Shown: piece by piece, positions 21,490 to 32,281 of the stretch
Layout: every line of letters begins with the position of its first letter
Position numbering within the stretch: position 1 is the stretch's first letter
Source: Agromyces fucosus
GTDB lineage: Bacteria > Actinomycetota > Actinomycetes > Actinomycetales > Microbacteriaceae
DNA length: 64,000 nt
Assembly: GCF_004134865.1 (NCBI RefSeq)
Contig: NZ_SDPO01000004.1
Location: 1 to 64,000, forward strand
Reading direction: 5' to 3'
Notes under the pieces: generated by a model
What the model saw: only the letters and a program-made list of their open reading frames with translations
Told to the model about the DNA's origin: nothing
Database searches by the model: none
Program-made: the position numbers and the translations under genes

Positions 21490-24400
21490 TCAGCTCCTGG
21501 CATCGAAGCGGAGCCCTCTCGGCGTCTCGCGGAACCCCGCCGCCCGGAGCGGGCGATCGAGCACCGAGCCGAAGACGACGCCGCCGTTGACCGTCTCGAC
21601 CCGCAGTCGCTCGGTGCGCCCTCGGGTGAGCGCGGCGGCGAGCGCCGCGGTCGCCGCGACGAGCGCCGTCTCGTCGTCGGTGAAGACGAGGGTGGTGCGC
21701 CCACCGCGTTCGAGGTAGAGCACCGCCTCGCCGTCGACGATCGCGACGAAGGCGCCGGCCTTGCGACCGGGGCGGTGCGCATTGTCACCGGAGAGCTCCG
21801 GCCAGTCGAGGGCGGCGCCGAACGGGTTCGCCGGGTCGGTCGCCGCGAGTGCGACCGCGTCGCCCTTCGGCGCAGCACGGAGCCGGTCGACCGCGGCACC
21901 GGTCGCGAACTGCGCCCCGCCCTGGCCGTCGATGAAGTAGCCGCGCCGTACTCGGCCCGAGTCCTCGAAGCCCGAGAGCGTGCGGTAGGCGAGCGCGAAT
22001 CCGCCGACATGCGCCTCCGCCATGACCGAACCACGCGTGACGATGCCGTACCGCTCGAGCAGGGCCTCGCCGAGGGCGTGCGCGCGGGGCGTCGCCGCCG
22101 CGCTCGCGAGCGGCAGCACCGACCAACGGCCGGCGGCCCTCGCCGGGTTCGCCCGCGCCGCCGCCGTGCGTCCGGCCTGCACGGTGGCCGCGAGCGAGCG
22201 TCGCGAGAGCGAACCCGCCCGGAGGCGGGCGCGAGGGGTGGGCGCGGTGGTCTTGTGCGCTCCGCCGACGGCGAGCATGCCGCGCACCGGGGCGAAGGTG
22301 TCGTTGGTCACGAGGCCCGCCCAGACGAGGCGCCAGAGCGCGTCGGCGAGCGCGCGGTCGTCTTCGGAGCCCACGGCCTCGGCCAACTGTCGGAAGAAGA
22401 ACCCTCCGCCGCCCCCGAGCACCGCGATGAGTTCGGACTCGAGCGGATCGAGGGGCGCCTCCGCCGGGGGCGGCAGGGTGAGCTCGGCGGTCTCGGCGAG
22501 ATGCAGGCTGATCCACCCGTCGTCGCCGCCCAGCGACCCGGTGCCGGCCCAGAGCACCTCGCCCGATGCGGTCAGCTCGTCGAGCATGCCCGCCCGGTAG
22601 TCGGCGACCCTGGCGGGCAGCACGTACGCCTCCCACGCGGACGCGGGAATGCGCGCGCCCTCGAGCTGCTCGATCACCGCGGCGACGCCGTCGACGCCGC
22701 TGAGCTTGCCGCCCACGTGCTGCCACGCCGGCAGGAAGCGCGCGAACTCGCGCGGCTCGACCGGCTCGACCTCGTTGCGGAGCACCGCGAGCGAGCGCCG
22801 CCGGATTCGACGCAGCACGCCGCTGTCGCACCACTCGAGTCCGGAGCCGTGCGGCAGGAACTCGCCTTCGACGACACGGCGCTCACCGCCGAGCCGGGCG
22901 AGGGCAGCGGATGCCACGGCCTGTCCGATGCCGAACCGCGCCGCCACCGCCGCCACCGTGAACGGCCCGTGCGTGCGGGCGTAGCGCGCGACGAGATCCC
23001 CGAGGGGGTCGCGCACCCCCTCGCCGAACACCTCGGGCAGGCCGGGCGGGATCGGGACGCCGAGTGCGTCGCGCAGTCGACTGACGTCTTCGACGGCGAC
23101 GAACCACGACTGCCCGGCGAAGCTCACCGGCGCCGCTCGGCGTGCCTCGACGAGTGCGGCGAGAGCCGCCGCGGCATCCGTCTCGTCGTCGACCCGCGCC
23201 GCGACCTCGTCGGCGGTGAGCGGACCGAGGTCGCCGAGCAGGTCGGCGACGCCTTCCGCGCCGCGCGCGAGGCGATCGGGGTGGACGCGCTGGAGCATGC
23301 TCTCGACCTCGTCGACCACCTCGGGATCGAGCAGCTCCCGCAGCTCGACCGTGCCGAGCAGCTCGGCGAGGAGCGCCGGGTCGAGCGAGAGCGCCGCGGC
23401 CCGCCGCTCGGCGAGCGGGGCGTCTCCCTCGTACATGAAGGCGCCGACGTAGCCGAACAGCAGGCTCGAGGCGAAGGGGCTCGGCGACTCGGTCGTGACG
23501 TCGACGAATCGCAGCTCACGTCGCTCGATGCGCTCGGCGAGCCGGGTCAGCGCCGGCAGGTCGTACACGTCTTGGAGGCACTCGCGCACGGCTTCGAGGA
23601 CGATCGGGAACTCGGGGAAGTCGCGCGCGACCTCGAGCAGTTGCGACGCCCGCTGCCGCTGCTGCCAGAGCGGAGATCGCTTGCCTGGATTCGTGCGCGG
23701 CAGGATGAGCGCCCGTGCGGCGCACTCGCGGAACCTCGCCGAGAACAGGGCGGACCCGCCGACGTTCGCCGTGACGAGCTCGGTGAGCTCGGCGGGCTCG
23801 AACGCGAAGAGTTCGGCACCCGGCGGATCGTCGCCCGTGTCGGGCATGCGGAGCACGATGCCGTCATCGCTCGCGACGGCGTTGGCGTCGACGCCGCTCT
23901 GCTCGCGCACGCGAGCGCCGATCGCGAGCGCCCACGGCGCGTGCACGCGCATGCCGTACGGCGAGTGCAGCACGATGCGCCAGTCGCCGAGCTCGTCGCG
24001 GAAGCGCTCGACCACGAGGTTCGTCGCGTCGGGCACCACGCGGGTCGCCGCGCGCTGGTCGTCGATGAACTTCACGAGGTTCGTGGCGGCGCGCTCGTCG
24101 AGCCCGGCGGCACGGCTGCGGGCGAGGGCGTCGGATGTCGGTGCGCCCGACAGTTCGGCGATGAACCCGCCGATCGCCGCCCCGAGTTCGGCGGGGCGGC
24201 CGATGCCGTCGCCCCTCCAGAAGGGCAGGCGCCCCGGCTCGCCGAACGCCGGTGCGACGAGCACCCGATCGTGCGTGATCTCTTGAATACGCCAGCTCGT
24301 GGCCCCGAGGGCGAACACGTCGCCGACCCGCGACTCGTAGACCATCTCCTCGTCGAGCTCACCGACGCGGCGGCCAGGCCCGGCCTCGCCGATCATGAAC

Positions 24401-26067
24401 ACGCCGAACAGTCCCCGGTCGGGGATCGTGCCGCCGCTCGTGACCGCGAGGCGCTGGGCGCCCCGCCGTCCGACGATCGTGCCGGAGTCGCGATCCCAGA
24501 CGATGCGGGCGCGCAGCTCGCCGAAGCGGTCGGAGGGGTAGCGTCCGGCGAGCAGGTCGAGGGTCGCGTCGAACGCCGAGCGGGGCAACGCGGCGTAGGG
24601 CGCGGCACGGCGCACGAGCTCGAACCACGCCTCGACGTCCCACTCGTCGAGCGCCGTGGCCGCGATCGTCTGCTGGGCGAGCACGTCGAGCGGGTTCGCC
24701 GGGATGCGGAGTTCTTCGATCGCACCGCTGATCATGCGCTCCGCGACGACCGCCGAGTGCAGCACGTCGGCGCGGTGCTTCGGGAAGATGAGTCCCTTCG
24801 AGACCTCGCCGACCTGGTGCCCGGCCCTGCCGAGCCGCTGCAGACCGCTCGCCACCGAAGGCGGGGACTCCACCTGCATGACGAGATCGACCGCGCCCAT
24901 GTCGATGCCGAGCTCGAGGCTCGACGTCGCCACGACGCAGCGCAGGCGGCCCGACTTGAGGTCGTCTTCGACGAGGGCCCGCTCCTCTTTGCTCACCGAG
25001 CCGTGGTGCGATCGGGCGATCACGGGCGCCGCGCCGGCCGTGGTGCCCGAGGCGCCGACCGCCTCTGCCGGCGTCCGTCTCGCCGTTGCCGGCGCCGACA
25101 CCGTCGCCGACACTGGAACCGTTGCCGACGGTGCCTCGACCGTCACGTCGCGCGGTACCTCGACTGCCATCGCGGTGCGTTCGGCCCACAGTTCGTTGAG
25201 CCGTGCCGTCAATCGCTCGGCGAGGCGCCGGGAGTTCGCGAAGACGATCGTCGAACGGTGCGCGAGCACCTCGTCGAGGATCGCCTCCTCGACATGCGGC
25301 CACACCGAACCCGCGCTCGTCTCGCCGGCGAGGTCGGAGAGGTCGTCGACCGGCACCGTCACCCGCAGGTCGAACTTCTTGCCCGAGGCCGGTGCCACGA
25401 TCGTCACCGCTCGGGTGCCTCCGAGGAACCGTGCGACCTCTTCATGCGGCCGCACGGTCGCCGAGAGCCCGATGCGCTGCACCGGCGCGGCGGTGAGCTC
25501 GTCGAGCCGCTCGAGCGACAGCGCGAGGTGCGAGCCGCGCTTCGTGCCGGCGAGCGCGTGGATCTCGTCGACGATCACCGTCTGGACCCCGCGGAGCGTC
25601 TCACGCGCCGCCGACGTGAGCATGAGGAACAGCGACTCGGGCGTCGTGATGAGGATCTCCGGCGGGTGCGTCACGAGCCGTCGCCGCTCAGCGGGCGGGG
25701 TGTCGCCCGAACGCACCCCCACCGAGACCTCGGGCACCTCGATGCCGTGCGCCGCAGCGGTGCGGGCGATGCCGACGAGGGGCGCGCGGAGGTTGCGCTC
25801 GACATCGACACCGAGGGCCTTCAGCGGCGACAGGTAGATGACGCGCGTGCCCGTCGACTCGGCATCGGCGCCCTCATGATGCAACCGGTCGATCGCCCAC
25901 AGGAAGGCCGCGAGGGTCTTGCCCGAACCGGTCGGGGCGACGACGAGCGAGTGCTCGCCTCGGGAGATGGCCTGCCACGCACCGTTCTGCACGGTGGTGG
26001 GCGCGCTGAAGGACTCGGTGAACCACGCTCGCGTCGCGGGCGAGAACGCATCGAGCGCCTCCGTCAT
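21490..26067 (-). CDS. lhr: Large ATP-dependent helicase Lhr
   Basis: This is a very long superfamily 2 helicase (about 1525 residues) of the type induced by DNA damage in mycobacteria. The helicase core is at residues ~1-500, with Walker A APTGSGKTLAAF (~residue 40), the DEIHAL motif II and the SATV motif III. Winged-helix and Lhr-core domains follow, then the long Lhr-specific C-terminal region. A poorly conserved Ala/Thr/Val-rich insertion with many pseudo-repeats lies at ~residues 310-350. The start is ATG 26067 (MTEALDAF). It is followed directly by nei. Confidence 0.95.
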   Translation of the reverse strand: MTEALDAFSPATRAWFTESFSAPTTVQNGAWQAISRGEHSLVVAPTGSGKTLAAFLWAIDRLHHEGADAESTGTRVIYLSPLKALGVDVERNLRAPLVGIARTAAAHGIEVPEVSVGVRSGDTPPAERRRLVTHPPEILITTPESLFLMLTSAARETLRGVQTVIVDEIHALAGTKRGSHLALSLERLDELTAAPVQRIGLSATVRPHEEVARFLGGTRAVTIVAPASGKKFDLRVTVPVDDLSDLAGETSAGSVWPHVEEAILDEVLAHRSTIVFANSRRLAERLTARLNELWAERTAMAVEVPRDVTVEAPSATVPVSATVSAPATARRTPAEAVGASGTTAGAAPVIARSHHGSVSKEERALVEDDLKSGRLRCVVATSSLELGIDMGAVDLVMQVESPPSVASGLQRLGRAGHQVGEVSKGLIFPKHRADVLHSAVVAERMISGAIEELRIPANPLDVLAQQTIAATALDEWDVEAWFELVRRAAPYAALPRSAFDATLDLLAGRYPSDRFGELRARIVWDRDSGTIVGRRGAQRLAVTSGGTIPDRGLFGVFMIGEAGPGRRVGELDEEMVYESRVGDVFALGATSWRIQEITHDRVLVAPAFGEPGRLPFWRGDGIGRPAELGAAIGGFIAELSGAPTSDALARSRAAGLDERAATNLVKFIDDQRAATRVVPDATNLVVERFRDELGDWRIVLHSPYGMRVHAPWALAIGARVREQSGVDANAVASDDGIVLRMPDTGDDPPGAELFAFEPAELTELVTANVGGSALFSARFRECAARALILPRTNPGKRSPLWQQRQRASQLLEVARDFPEFPIVLEAVRECLQDVYDLPALTRLAERIERRELRFVDVTTESPSPFASSLLFGYVGAFMYEGDAPLAERRAAALSLDPALLAELLGTVELRELLDPEVVDEVESMLQRVHPDRLARGAEGVADLLGDLGPLTADEVAARVDDETDAAAALAALVEARRAAPVSFAGQSWFVAVEDVSRLRDALGVPIPPGLPEVFGEGVRDPLGDLVARYARTHGPFTVAAVAARFGIGQAVASAALARLGGERRVVEGEFLPHGSGLEWCDSGVLRRIRRRSLAVLRNEVEPVEPREFARFLPAWQHVGGKLSGVDGVAAVIEQLEGARIPASAWEAYVLPARVADYRAGMLDELTASGEVLWAGTGSLGGDDGWISLHLAETAELTLPPPAEAPLDPLESELIAVLGGGGGFFFRQLAEAVGSEDDRALADALWRLVWAGLVTNDTFAPVRGMLAVGGAHKTTAPTPRARLRAGSLSRRSLAATVQAGRTAAARANPARAAGRWSVLPLASAAATPRAHALGEALLERYGIVTRGSVMAEAHVGGFALAYRTLSGFEDSGRVRRGYFIDGQGGAQFATGAAVDRLRAAPKGDAVALAATDPANPFGAALDWPELSGDNAHRPGRKAGAFVAIVDGEAVLYLERGGRTTLVFTDDETALVAATAALAAALTRGRTERLRVETVNGGVVFGSVLDRPLRAAGFRETPRGLRFDARS

Positions 26068-26130
26068 GTCTCCATTCAAGCGGATGCCGCCGACAGCAGG
26101 GTCTCGATACGCGTCCTCCTTCGTCGGGCG

Positions 26131-27573
26131 CTACTCGACCGGCGGGCGCTCGGCCTCGAGCGCCTCGAGCGCACGGGCGACGGCGTCGACCGTTCGGCGC
26201 ACCTCTGCGGCATCCGTTCGCCAGTTGCTCACCGAGAACCGCACGACGGCACGGTCCTGCCAGCGCGACGTCATGGCGAGCACCTCACCCTCGTTCCAGA
26301 GGCGCTCGCTGAGCGCCTCGGTCGCCGCGTCAGTGTCGAGCGCGATGCAGACCTGGGTGAAGACGACGTCGTTCAGCACCTCGACGCCGGGAAGGGCGCC
26401 GACGCCGTCGGCGATGCCGCGCGCCGCCTCGGCGAGGCCGTCGATCAACTGCGCGACACCCGCTCGGCCGAGCGAGCGGAGCACCGCCCAGGTCGGCACG
26501 CCGCGGGCCCGACGCGAGAGCTCGGGCGCCTTCTCGTGCGGATCGGCGCCGACCTCCGTGGCCTGCAGGTAGCTCGCATGCATGCCGAGCGCGCGCCGCA
26601 TCGCGGCCGGGTCGCGCACGATCGCGATGCCGCAGTCGTATGGCACGTTGAGCGTCTTGTGGGCATCGGTCGACCATGAATCGGCGGCCTCGTACCCCGT
26701 GGTGAGGTGGCGGAGCGACGGCGACGCGGCCGCCCACAGCCCGAACGCACCGTCGACGTGCACCCATGCTCCCGCCGCGTGGGCGGCCGCGATCGCCCCG
26801 GTGAAGTCGTCGAACGCACCCGAGTGGATGTTGCCGGCCTGCAGTGCCACGATCGCCGGCCCCTCGCCGTCGGCGAGCGCCCTCGACAACTCGTCGACGC
26901 GGATGCGGCCCTGTTCGTCGGACGGCACCGTGATCGGCGCGCCGAGTCCCAGGTACCGCGCCGCGAGGTCCATGGTGCCGTGCCGCTCCTCGCCCGCGAT
27001 GAACCTGATGGCCGGCCCGCCGGTCAGCCCGTCGGCCTCGACGTCCCATCCGGCCCTGCGCAGCACCTCGTTCCGCGCGGCCGCCATGCACGAGAACTGG
27101 GCCATGGTGGCGCCCGTCGTGAAGCCGACATCGCTCTGCGGCGGCAGGCCCAGCAGGTCGAGCAGCCACTCGCCGGCGAGCTCCTCGACGGCGACGGCCC
27201 CTGGCGTGATCGCGCGGAGTCCCGTGTTCTGGTCCCACGCCGACACCAGCCAGTCGGCGCCGAGCGCGACGGGCTGCGTGCCGCCGATCACCCAGCCGTA
27301 GAAGCGCGGCGAGCCGATCGCGATGAGACCGGGCTCGACGCCCTCGGCCAGGCGCGCGATGACCTCGAGTTCGGGCTCCCCCGCCTCGGGCAACTCGCGG
27401 CCGAGGCGGTCCTTGATGTCGTCCGCGCTCGCCTGCGGCGGGATCGGTCGCTCGCGCACACCCGACAGCCAGGCGCGCGCATGGCGACCCGATGCCTCGA
27501 TGATCGCGTCGTACGAGGCATCCGCTGCCCGGTCGTCGGAGCCGCTGTCGCTCCTCGTGTTCGCATCGGTCAT
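26131..27573 (-). CDS. PLP-dependent group II decarboxylase
   Basis: This 480-residue enzyme belongs to the aromatic-L-amino-acid/glutamate decarboxylase family. The cofactor lysine is in SWSTDAHKTLNVPYDCG (~residue 290). HVDGAFGLWAAASP provides the PLP-contacting Asp, and GFTTGATMAQF the phosphate-binding region. The substrate cannot be read from sequence; aromatic amino acids or a related compound are likely. The start is ATG 27573 (MTDANTRSD) with a Ser/Asp-rich N terminus. It is apparently a single gene between lhr and sseB. Confidence 0.85.
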   Translation of the reverse strand: MTDANTRSDSGSDDRAADASYDAIIEASGRHARAWLSGVRERPIPPQASADDIKDRLGRELPEAGEPELEVIARLAEGVEPGLIAIGSPRFYGWVIGGTQPVALGADWLVSAWDQNTGLRAITPGAVAVEELAGEWLLDLLGLPPQSDVGFTTGATMAQFSCMAAARNEVLRRAGWDVEADGLTGGPAIRFIAGEERHGTMDLAARYLGLGAPITVPSDEQGRIRVDELSRALADGEGPAIVALQAGNIHSGAFDDFTGAIAAAHAAGAWVHVDGAFGLWAAASPSLRHLTTGYEAADSWSTDAHKTLNVPYDCGIAIVRDPAAMRRALGMHASYLQATEVGADPHEKAPELSRRARGVPTWAVLRSLGRAGVAQLIDGLAEAARGIADGVGALPGVEVLNDVVFTQVCIALDTDAATEALSERLWNEGEVLAMTSRWQDRAVVRFSVSNWRTDAAEVRRTVDAVARALEALEAERPPVE

Positions 27574-27682
27574 GGCGCACCTGGATTCCGTGCGCCGAGC
27601 GCACACCACCGATTGTGCGCCGCTTCCCGGGCGCGGTCAACGGCCGGTCGCGCAGGACACCGATTGGCAGCCCGCGTCGTGC

Positions 27683-28468
27683 TCAGCCGACGGGCGTGCC
27701 GACGAGCTTCACGGTCAGGGAGTCGACGGAGGTCGCGATGACGTCGTCGGCCGCCCAGCGCCGCGCGAGCCGCGCCGTGATGGCGTCGAGCTCGTCGCGG
27801 CTCAGGCCGGCGACGAGCTCGAGGCGGACGATGAGCTCGGGCCCGAGGAGACGCCCGGTCGGATCACCCGGCAACAGGGTCACGCCGAGCACGGCGAGTT
27901 CGCGCCCGATCGAGTTCCGGAAGGCCTCGCCGACGACGGGCGACTCGAACGGCGGCAGCCACTCGTTGCCCTGCGCGACGGACCAGACCGCCGGCCGGCG
28001 GAGCACGAACTCGGTCGGCGAACCCGGATCGAGCACGACGAGTTCGGTGCCGTCGTCGGCGGCGGCGAGCGCGACCCGCACGCCGTCTGCAGGCACGGGC
28101 CTCGCGATCGGATTCCACCGCGACATCGCCTCGACCGACGCGAAGACCGGCAGCACCTTGCGACCGTCGGGGCCCTCGACCGTCACGATCGAGAGCTCCT
28201 GGCTCTTGTCGACCGCGAGGCCGTGGGCGCCGACCTCCGACCCGCCGTCGCCGAGATCGGCGAGCAGCGGGATCAGGAGGCGCGATCGCGCGAACTCCGC
28301 GACCACGGGCGCCTGCCCGGCGCCGCCGGTACGGAAGGCGTCGAGCGCGGCGACGAGAGCCTCGGGCGCACGACCGTCGTCGGCGGCGTGCGTGTTGGGC
28401 TGGAACGAACGCCCGGCCCACGGCACGCCGGCGGAGTCGGCCTGGCCCCCACCCGCATCGGCGCTCAC
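27683..28468 (-). CDS. SseB-family protein
   Basis: This 261-residue protein starts with GTG overlapping the hisA stop (GTGA). It has an SseB N-terminal domain ([19 protein letters not shown], then [17 protein letters not shown]) and a second C-terminal domain ending in [15 protein letters not shown]. SseB proteins are linked to serine sensitivity in enterobacteria, but the biochemical role is unknown. In actinobacteria this gene commonly sits after priA/hisA. Its distal position suggests co-expression with histidine biosynthesis. Confidence 0.82.
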   Translation of the reverse strand: MSADAGGGQADSAGVPWAGRSFQPNTHAADDGRAPEALVAALDAFRTGGAGQAPVVAEFARSRLLIPLLADLGDGGSEVGAHGLAVDKSQELSIVTVEGPDGRKVLPVFASVEAMSRWNPIARPVPADGVRVALAAADDGTELVVLDPGSPTEFVLRRPAVWSVAQGNEWLPPFESPVVGEAFRNSIGRELAVLGVTLLPGDPTGRLLGPELIVRLELVAGLSRDELDAITARLARRWAADDVIATSVDSLTVKLVGTPVG

Positions 28469-29211
28469 TGCGAAGCGACGTCCAATGCCTCGACGAGCGT
28501 GAACGCACCCGCATAGAGCGCCTTGCCCACGATGGCGCCCTCGAGGCCGAGCGGCACGAGTTCGCGGAGCGCGACGATGTCGTCGAGGCTCGAGATGCCG
28601 CCCGATGCGACCACCGGACGGTGCGTGCGCTCCATGACCTGACGGAGCAGGTCGATGTTCGGGCCCTGCAGGGTGCCGTCCTTCGTGACGTCGGTCACGA
28701 CGTAGCGAGCGGCACCGGCTTCCTCGAGGCGTTCCATGACCTGCCAGAGGTCGCCGCCGTCCTGGGTCCAGCCGCGAGCCGCGAGGGTGGTGCCGCGCAC
28801 GTCGAGGCCGACCGCGATCGCCTCGCCGTACTGCGCGATGACGGATGCCGCCCACTCGGGGTTCTCGAGGGCCGCCGTGCCGAGGTTGATGCGCTTCGCG
28901 CCGATCTCGAGCGCGTGCTCGAGCGACTCGTCGTCGCGGATGCCGCCCGAGAGCTCGACGTTGACGCCGCGCACCTGACGGATGGTCTTCTTCAGCACGC
29001 TCGCGTTCGAGCCGCGTCCGAACGCGGCATCGAGGTCGACGAGGTGGATCCACTCCGCACCCTGATCGGCCCAATCGACGGCAGCGTCGACGGGGTCGCC
29101 GTAGCTGGTCTCGGTGCCGGCCTCGCCCTTGGTCAGGCGAACCGCCTTGCCGCAGGCGACGTCCACCGCCGGAAGCAGCACGAGGCGGGGGGTCTTGTTG
29201 AATTCACTCAT
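28465..29211 (-). CDS. priA: Phosphoribosyl isomerase (HisA, probably bifunctional PriA)
   Basis: This (beta-alpha)8 isomerase acts on ProFAR in histidine synthesis. In most actinobacteria the same enzyme (PriA) also does the TrpF step of tryptophan synthesis. The 248 residues carry the two catalytic aspartates in [10 protein letters not shown] (~residue 15) and [11 protein letters not shown] (~residue 180), and phosphate-binding SGGI and ASGGIS loops. The arginine in AVRLTKGE fits the PriA type. Bifunctionality is inferred from family and taxonomy, not shown here. Confidence 0.92.
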   Translation of the reverse strand: MSEFNKTPRLVLLPAVDVACGKAVRLTKGEAGTETSYGDPVDAAVDWADQGAEWIHLVDLDAAFGRGSNASVLKKTIRQVRGVNVELSGGIRDDESLEHALEIGAKRINLGTAALENPEWAASVIAQYGEAIAVGLDVRGTTLAARGWTQDGGDLWQVMERLEEAGAARYVVTDVTKDGTLQGPNIDLLRQVMERTHRPVVASGGISSLDDIVALRELVPLGLEGAIVGKALYAGAFTLVEALDVASQ

Positions 29212-29311
29212 TCACTGTCCTAGTCATCGCGGTCGCGCCTTGCGAGTCGGCACAGTCACAGCATCCTAGTCCGACCGTGTCGGAGCCGAGTGCATGTGAC
29301 GGTCGATCGGC

Positions 29312-29950
29312 TCAGCCGAGGGTGCCGAGCCAGTTGGAGAGCAGGCGGATGCCCGCCTCCGCCGACTTCTCGGGGTGGAACTGGGTCGCCGTCAGGGGGC
29401 CGTTCTCGACGGCGGCGAGGAACCGGCCGCCGTGCTCGGCCCACGTCAGCGTCGGCGCGGGGAACGGCGGTTCGACGTCGAGCAGCCACTCCTGCGCGGC
29501 GAACGAGTGCACGAAGTAGAACCGCTCGTCTTCGATGCCGGCGAAGAGTGCAGAGCCCTCGCCGGCCTCGACGGTGTTCCAGCCCATGTGCGGCAGCACC
29601 GGGGCCGGGAGCTCGGTGACGGATCCGGGCCACTCGCCGAGGCCTTCGGTGTCCGCTCCACGCTCGACGCCGTGCTCGAAGAGCACCTGCATGCCGACGC
29701 AGATGCCCAGCACGGGGCGACCGCCCGCCAGGCGGCGGTCGATGATCTCGCCGCCGCGCACCGCCTGCAACTGATCCATGACCGCCTTGAAGGCGCCGAC
29801 GCCGGGCACGAGCAGTCCATCGGCCTCGAGCGCCGCCGCACGATCGGCGGTGACGGTGACCTCTGCACCCGCATGCTCGAGCGCCTTCGCGGCCGAGTGC
29901 ACGTTGCCCGAACCGTAGTCGAGCACGACGACGCGACGGCTGCGCGTCAC
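29312..29950 (-). CDS. hisH: Imidazole glycerol phosphate synthase, glutaminase subunit
   Basis: This class I glutamine amidotransferase hands ammonia to HisF. In 212 residues it has the nucleophile in [14 protein letters not shown] (~residue 85) and the His-Glu pair in ATQFHPEKS near the C terminus. GTG start 29950 overlaps the hisB stop (GTGA). The longer open frame upstream is a shadow of hisB. The partner hisF is not in the window. hisA starts 100 nt further on. Confidence 0.95.
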   Translation of the reverse strand: MTRSRRVVVLDYGSGNVHSAAKALEHAGAEVTVTADRAAALEADGLLVPGVGAFKAVMDQLQAVRGGEIIDRRLAGGRPVLGICVGMQVLFEHGVERGADTEGLGEWPGSVTELPAPVLPHMGWNTVEAGEGSALFAGIEDERFYFVHSFAAQEWLLDVEPPFPAPTLTWAEHGGRFLAAVENGPLTATQFHPEKSAEAGIRLLSNWLGTLG

Positions 29951-30561
29951 AGCGCACCCTTGGTCGACGGCACGCCCGACACCAGCGGGTCGAACGCCTT
30001 GGCCTGACGGAAGGCACGCGCGAACGCCTTGAACTCCGCTTCGGCGATGTGGTGCGGGTCGCGGCCCCCGAGCACCGTCACGTGCACGGTGAGCGCCGCG
30101 TTGTACGCGATCGCCTCGAAGACGTGCCGCACCATGGAGCCGGTGAAGTGGCCGCCGATGAGGTGGTACTCGAAACCGACGGGTTCGCCCGTGTGCACGA
30201 GGAATGGGCGGCCCGAGATGTCGACGACCGCCTGCGCGAGCGCCTCGTCGAGCGGCACGAGTGCGTCGCCGTAGCGCGAGATGCCCCGCTTGTCGCCGAG
30301 CGCCTGCCTGATGGCCTGCCCGAGCACGATGCCGACGTCTTCGACCGTGTGGTGCACGTCGATCTCGAGGTCGCCGCTCGCCCGCACCGTGAGGTCGGTC
30401 AGCGAGTGCTTCGCGAACGCCGTGAGCAGGTGGTCGTAGAACGGGACACCGGTCTCGATGTCGCTCGACCCCGTGCCGTCGAGGTCGATCGAGAGGTCGA
30501 TGCTGGATTCGCTCGTCTCGCGCTGCACCCGGGCAGTGCGCGAAGGGCTCGATGCGGTCAT
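29947..30561 (-). CDS. hisB: Imidazoleglycerol-phosphate dehydratase
   Basis: This Mn-dependent dehydratase of histidine synthesis has 204 residues and is the monofunctional form. Metal-binding repeats are seen as [14 protein letters not shown] with [10 protein letters not shown] (~residues 50-75) and [15 protein letters not shown] with [16 protein letters not shown] (~residues 130-180). It overlaps hisC at its start (ATGA) and hisH at its end (GTGA). Confidence 0.97.
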   Translation of the reverse strand: MTASSPSRTARVQRETSESSIDLSIDLDGTGSSDIETGVPFYDHLLTAFAKHSLTDLTVRASGDLEIDVHHTVEDVGIVLGQAIRQALGDKRGISRYGDALVPLDEALAQAVVDISGRPFLVHTGEPVGFEYHLIGGHFTGSMVRHVFEAIAYNAALTVHVTVLGGRDPHHIAEAEFKAFARAFRQAKAFDPLVSGVPSTKGAL

Positions 30562-31649
30562 GAGGCAATCCTATTCGGGGCCGATACGGCGATCGCTTCG
30601 AGGAAGGCCGTGGTCTCGGCCTCCGTTCCCGCGGTGACCCTCAGGTGACCGGGAATGCCGATCTCGCGGATCAGGATGCCGCGCGCGAGCAGCTGCTCGA
30701 ACACCGCACGCGGGTCGTCGACGCCGCCGAACAGCACGAAGTTCGAACCGCTGCGGTACGGGAGGAATCCGAGCCGGGCGAGCTCGCCCGAGATGCGCTC
30801 GCGTTGCCCGCGGATCTCGTCGACCATCGCGAGCATCTCGTCGGAGTGGGCGAGGGCACCGAGGGCCGCCGCCTGCGTCAGGGCAGACAGGTGGTACGGC
30901 AGGCGCACGAGGCGCAGCGCGTCGATCGCCGCAGGGTCTCCGGCGAGATATCCGACGCGCGCGCCGGCGAATGCGAAGGCCTTGCTCATGGTGCGCGAGA
31001 CGAGGAGTCGCGGTCGCCCCGCGAGCAGGGTGAGTGCGCTCGGGGTGCCGGGTTCGGCGAACTCGAAGTACGCCTCGTCGACGACGACGATGCCGCGGGC
31101 GGCGTCGGCGACCGCCTCGATCGTCTCGATCGAGAGCGGAGTGCCCGTGGGGTTGTTGGGTGCGCAGAGCAGCACGATGTCGGGGTCGTGCTCTCGCACT
31201 GCCGCGACGGCCGTCGCGGGGCTGAGCTCGAACTCGTCGTCGCGGCCGGCGGTGATCCACTCGGTGCCGGTGCCCGAGGCGAGCAGGCCGTACATCGAGT
31301 ACGTCGGCGCGAATCCCAGCGCTGAACGACCCGGCCCGCCGTAGGCCTGCATGATGTGCTGCAGCACCTCGTTGGAGCCGTTCGCCGCCCAGATCTGCGC
31401 AGGGTCGAGGCCGTGCCCGAGGTAATCCGCGAGGGCCTGGCGCAGTGCGGAGAACTCGCGGTCGGGGTACCGGTTGAGCGTCATGATCGCCGCCGCGACG
31501 CGGGCCACGACGTCGTGCGCGACATTCTCGGGAATCGGATGCGTGTTCTCGTTGACGTTGAGTGCGACCGGAACGGCCTTCTGGGGAGCCCCGTAGGGGG
31601 CTCGACCACGGAGGTCGTCGCGGATGGGGAGGTCTTCGAGACTCGTCAC
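30558..31649 (-). CDS. hisC: Histidinol-phosphate aminotransferase
   Basis: This class I/II PLP aminotransferase makes histidinol phosphate. It has 363 residues and a GTG start. The fold is marked by [17 protein letters not shown] (~residue 85), [11 protein letters not shown] (~residue 155), VVDEAYFEF, and the Schiff-base lysine in [17 protein letters not shown] (~residue 225). It is the first his gene present; hisD, which usually precedes it, is absent, and the next gene upstream is the LysM gene 43 nt away. Confidence 0.96.
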   Translation of the reverse strand: MTSLEDLPIRDDLRGRAPYGAPQKAVPVALNVNENTHPIPENVAHDVVARVAAAIMTLNRYPDREFSALRQALADYLGHGLDPAQIWAANGSNEVLQHIMQAYGGPGRSALGFAPTYSMYGLLASGTGTEWITAGRDDEFELSPATAVAAVREHDPDIVLLCAPNNPTGTPLSIETIEAVADAARGIVVVDEAYFEFAEPGTPSALTLLAGRPRLLVSRTMSKAFAFAGARVGYLAGDPAAIDALRLVRLPYHLSALTQAAALGALAHSDEMLAMVDEIRGQRERISGELARLGFLPYRSGSNFVLFGGVDDPRAVFEQLLARGILIREIGIPGHLRVTAGTEAETTAFLEAIAVSAPNRIAS

Positions 31650-31692
31650 CCTGCAAGCCTAACGAGGCCCGGCGCCGTGTTTCAGACGATCG

Positions 31693-32127
31693 TCACGGAG
31701 CGAGCGGCAGCGCGAGACGCTGCCCGGGTTCGACGACCGCGTCATCGAGGCCGTTGAGCCGGACGATCTCGGCGATGACCTCGCGCACGTCGCCGCTCGG
31801 GTCGATCGCCTCGGCGATCGCCCAGAGCGAATCCCCCTGACCGACCGTGACGTATTCGAAGGTCGCTCCCGCGGAGTCGACGTCGGCGGCGGCGGCGCCC
31901 GAGCCGAGGACGAGCACGAGGACCCAGACCACGAGCGGAAGCGCTGCGAGCATGGTGAAGACGACGCGACCGCGGCGGGTCAGGCGAAGGCGGGTGCGCA
32001 CCACGGCGCTCGGCGCATGCGCCACGCCGGTCTGCGTGTACACGCCCTGAGCTCGCACACTCGTGTCGAAGTCGCGCGGGAGGGCCCGCGAGGCCTGGAA
32101 GCCGGTCGTTGCGATCGCTGCGCTCAT
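31693..32127 (-). CDS. Membrane-anchored LysM protein divergent from lexA
   Basis: This 144-residue protein has an N-terminal cytoplasmic part of about 60 residues. One membrane span follows ([20 protein letters not shown], ~residues 65-85), then a single LysM domain ([15 protein letters not shown]...[18 protein letters not shown]) that binds peptidoglycan. The start is ATG 32127. The gene is divergent from lexA with an SOS box 66 bp upstream of its start. This arrangement parallels Bacillus yneA, an SOS-induced LysM division inhibitor next to lexA. The division-inhibitor role is inference. Confidence 0.8.
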   Translation of the reverse strand: MSAAIATTGFQASRALPRDFDTSVRAQGVYTQTGVAHAPSAVVRTRLRLTRRGRVVFTMLAALPLVVWVLVLVLGSGAAAADVDSAGATFEYVTVGQGDSLWAIAEAIDPSGDVREVIAEIVRLNGLDDAVVEPGQRLALPLAP

Positions 32128-32192
32128 GTCACACCTCCTGTAGGAGTCGCATCCGGCCCTCGGCCGGGAGGACCGGATGCGAAACTCTGTTC

Positions 32193-32206
32193 CGAACATA
32201 CATTCG
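32193..32206. promoter_or_regulatory. LexA (SOS) box, LysM side
   Basis: CGAACATACATTCG matches the Gram-positive/actinobacterial SOS box CGAAC-N4-GTTCG with one substitution. It is 66 bp upstream of the LysM start and 176 bp upstream of the preferred lexA start, so it probably controls the LysM gene. Confidence 0.75.
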
Positions 32207-32267
32207 AATTTCGAACAATGCAAGGATCGAACTCCGGAAACCCGGGGAACCGGATCTCCGACACACT

Positions 32268-32281
32268 CGAACAGATGTTTG
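32268..32281. promoter_or_regulatory. LexA (SOS) box, lexA side
   Basis: CGAACAGATGTTTG matches CGAAC-N4-GTTCG except for one base in the right half. It lies 101 bp upstream of the preferred lexA start and fits LexA autorepression. Confidence 0.72.

Noticed and set aside
21775-26679. 1634-codon open frame on the plus strand
   Set aside because: It is antisense to lhr and the PLP decarboxylase gene and consists of Arg/Ala/Gly/Asp-rich shadow sequence without domains; very high GC makes such frames common.
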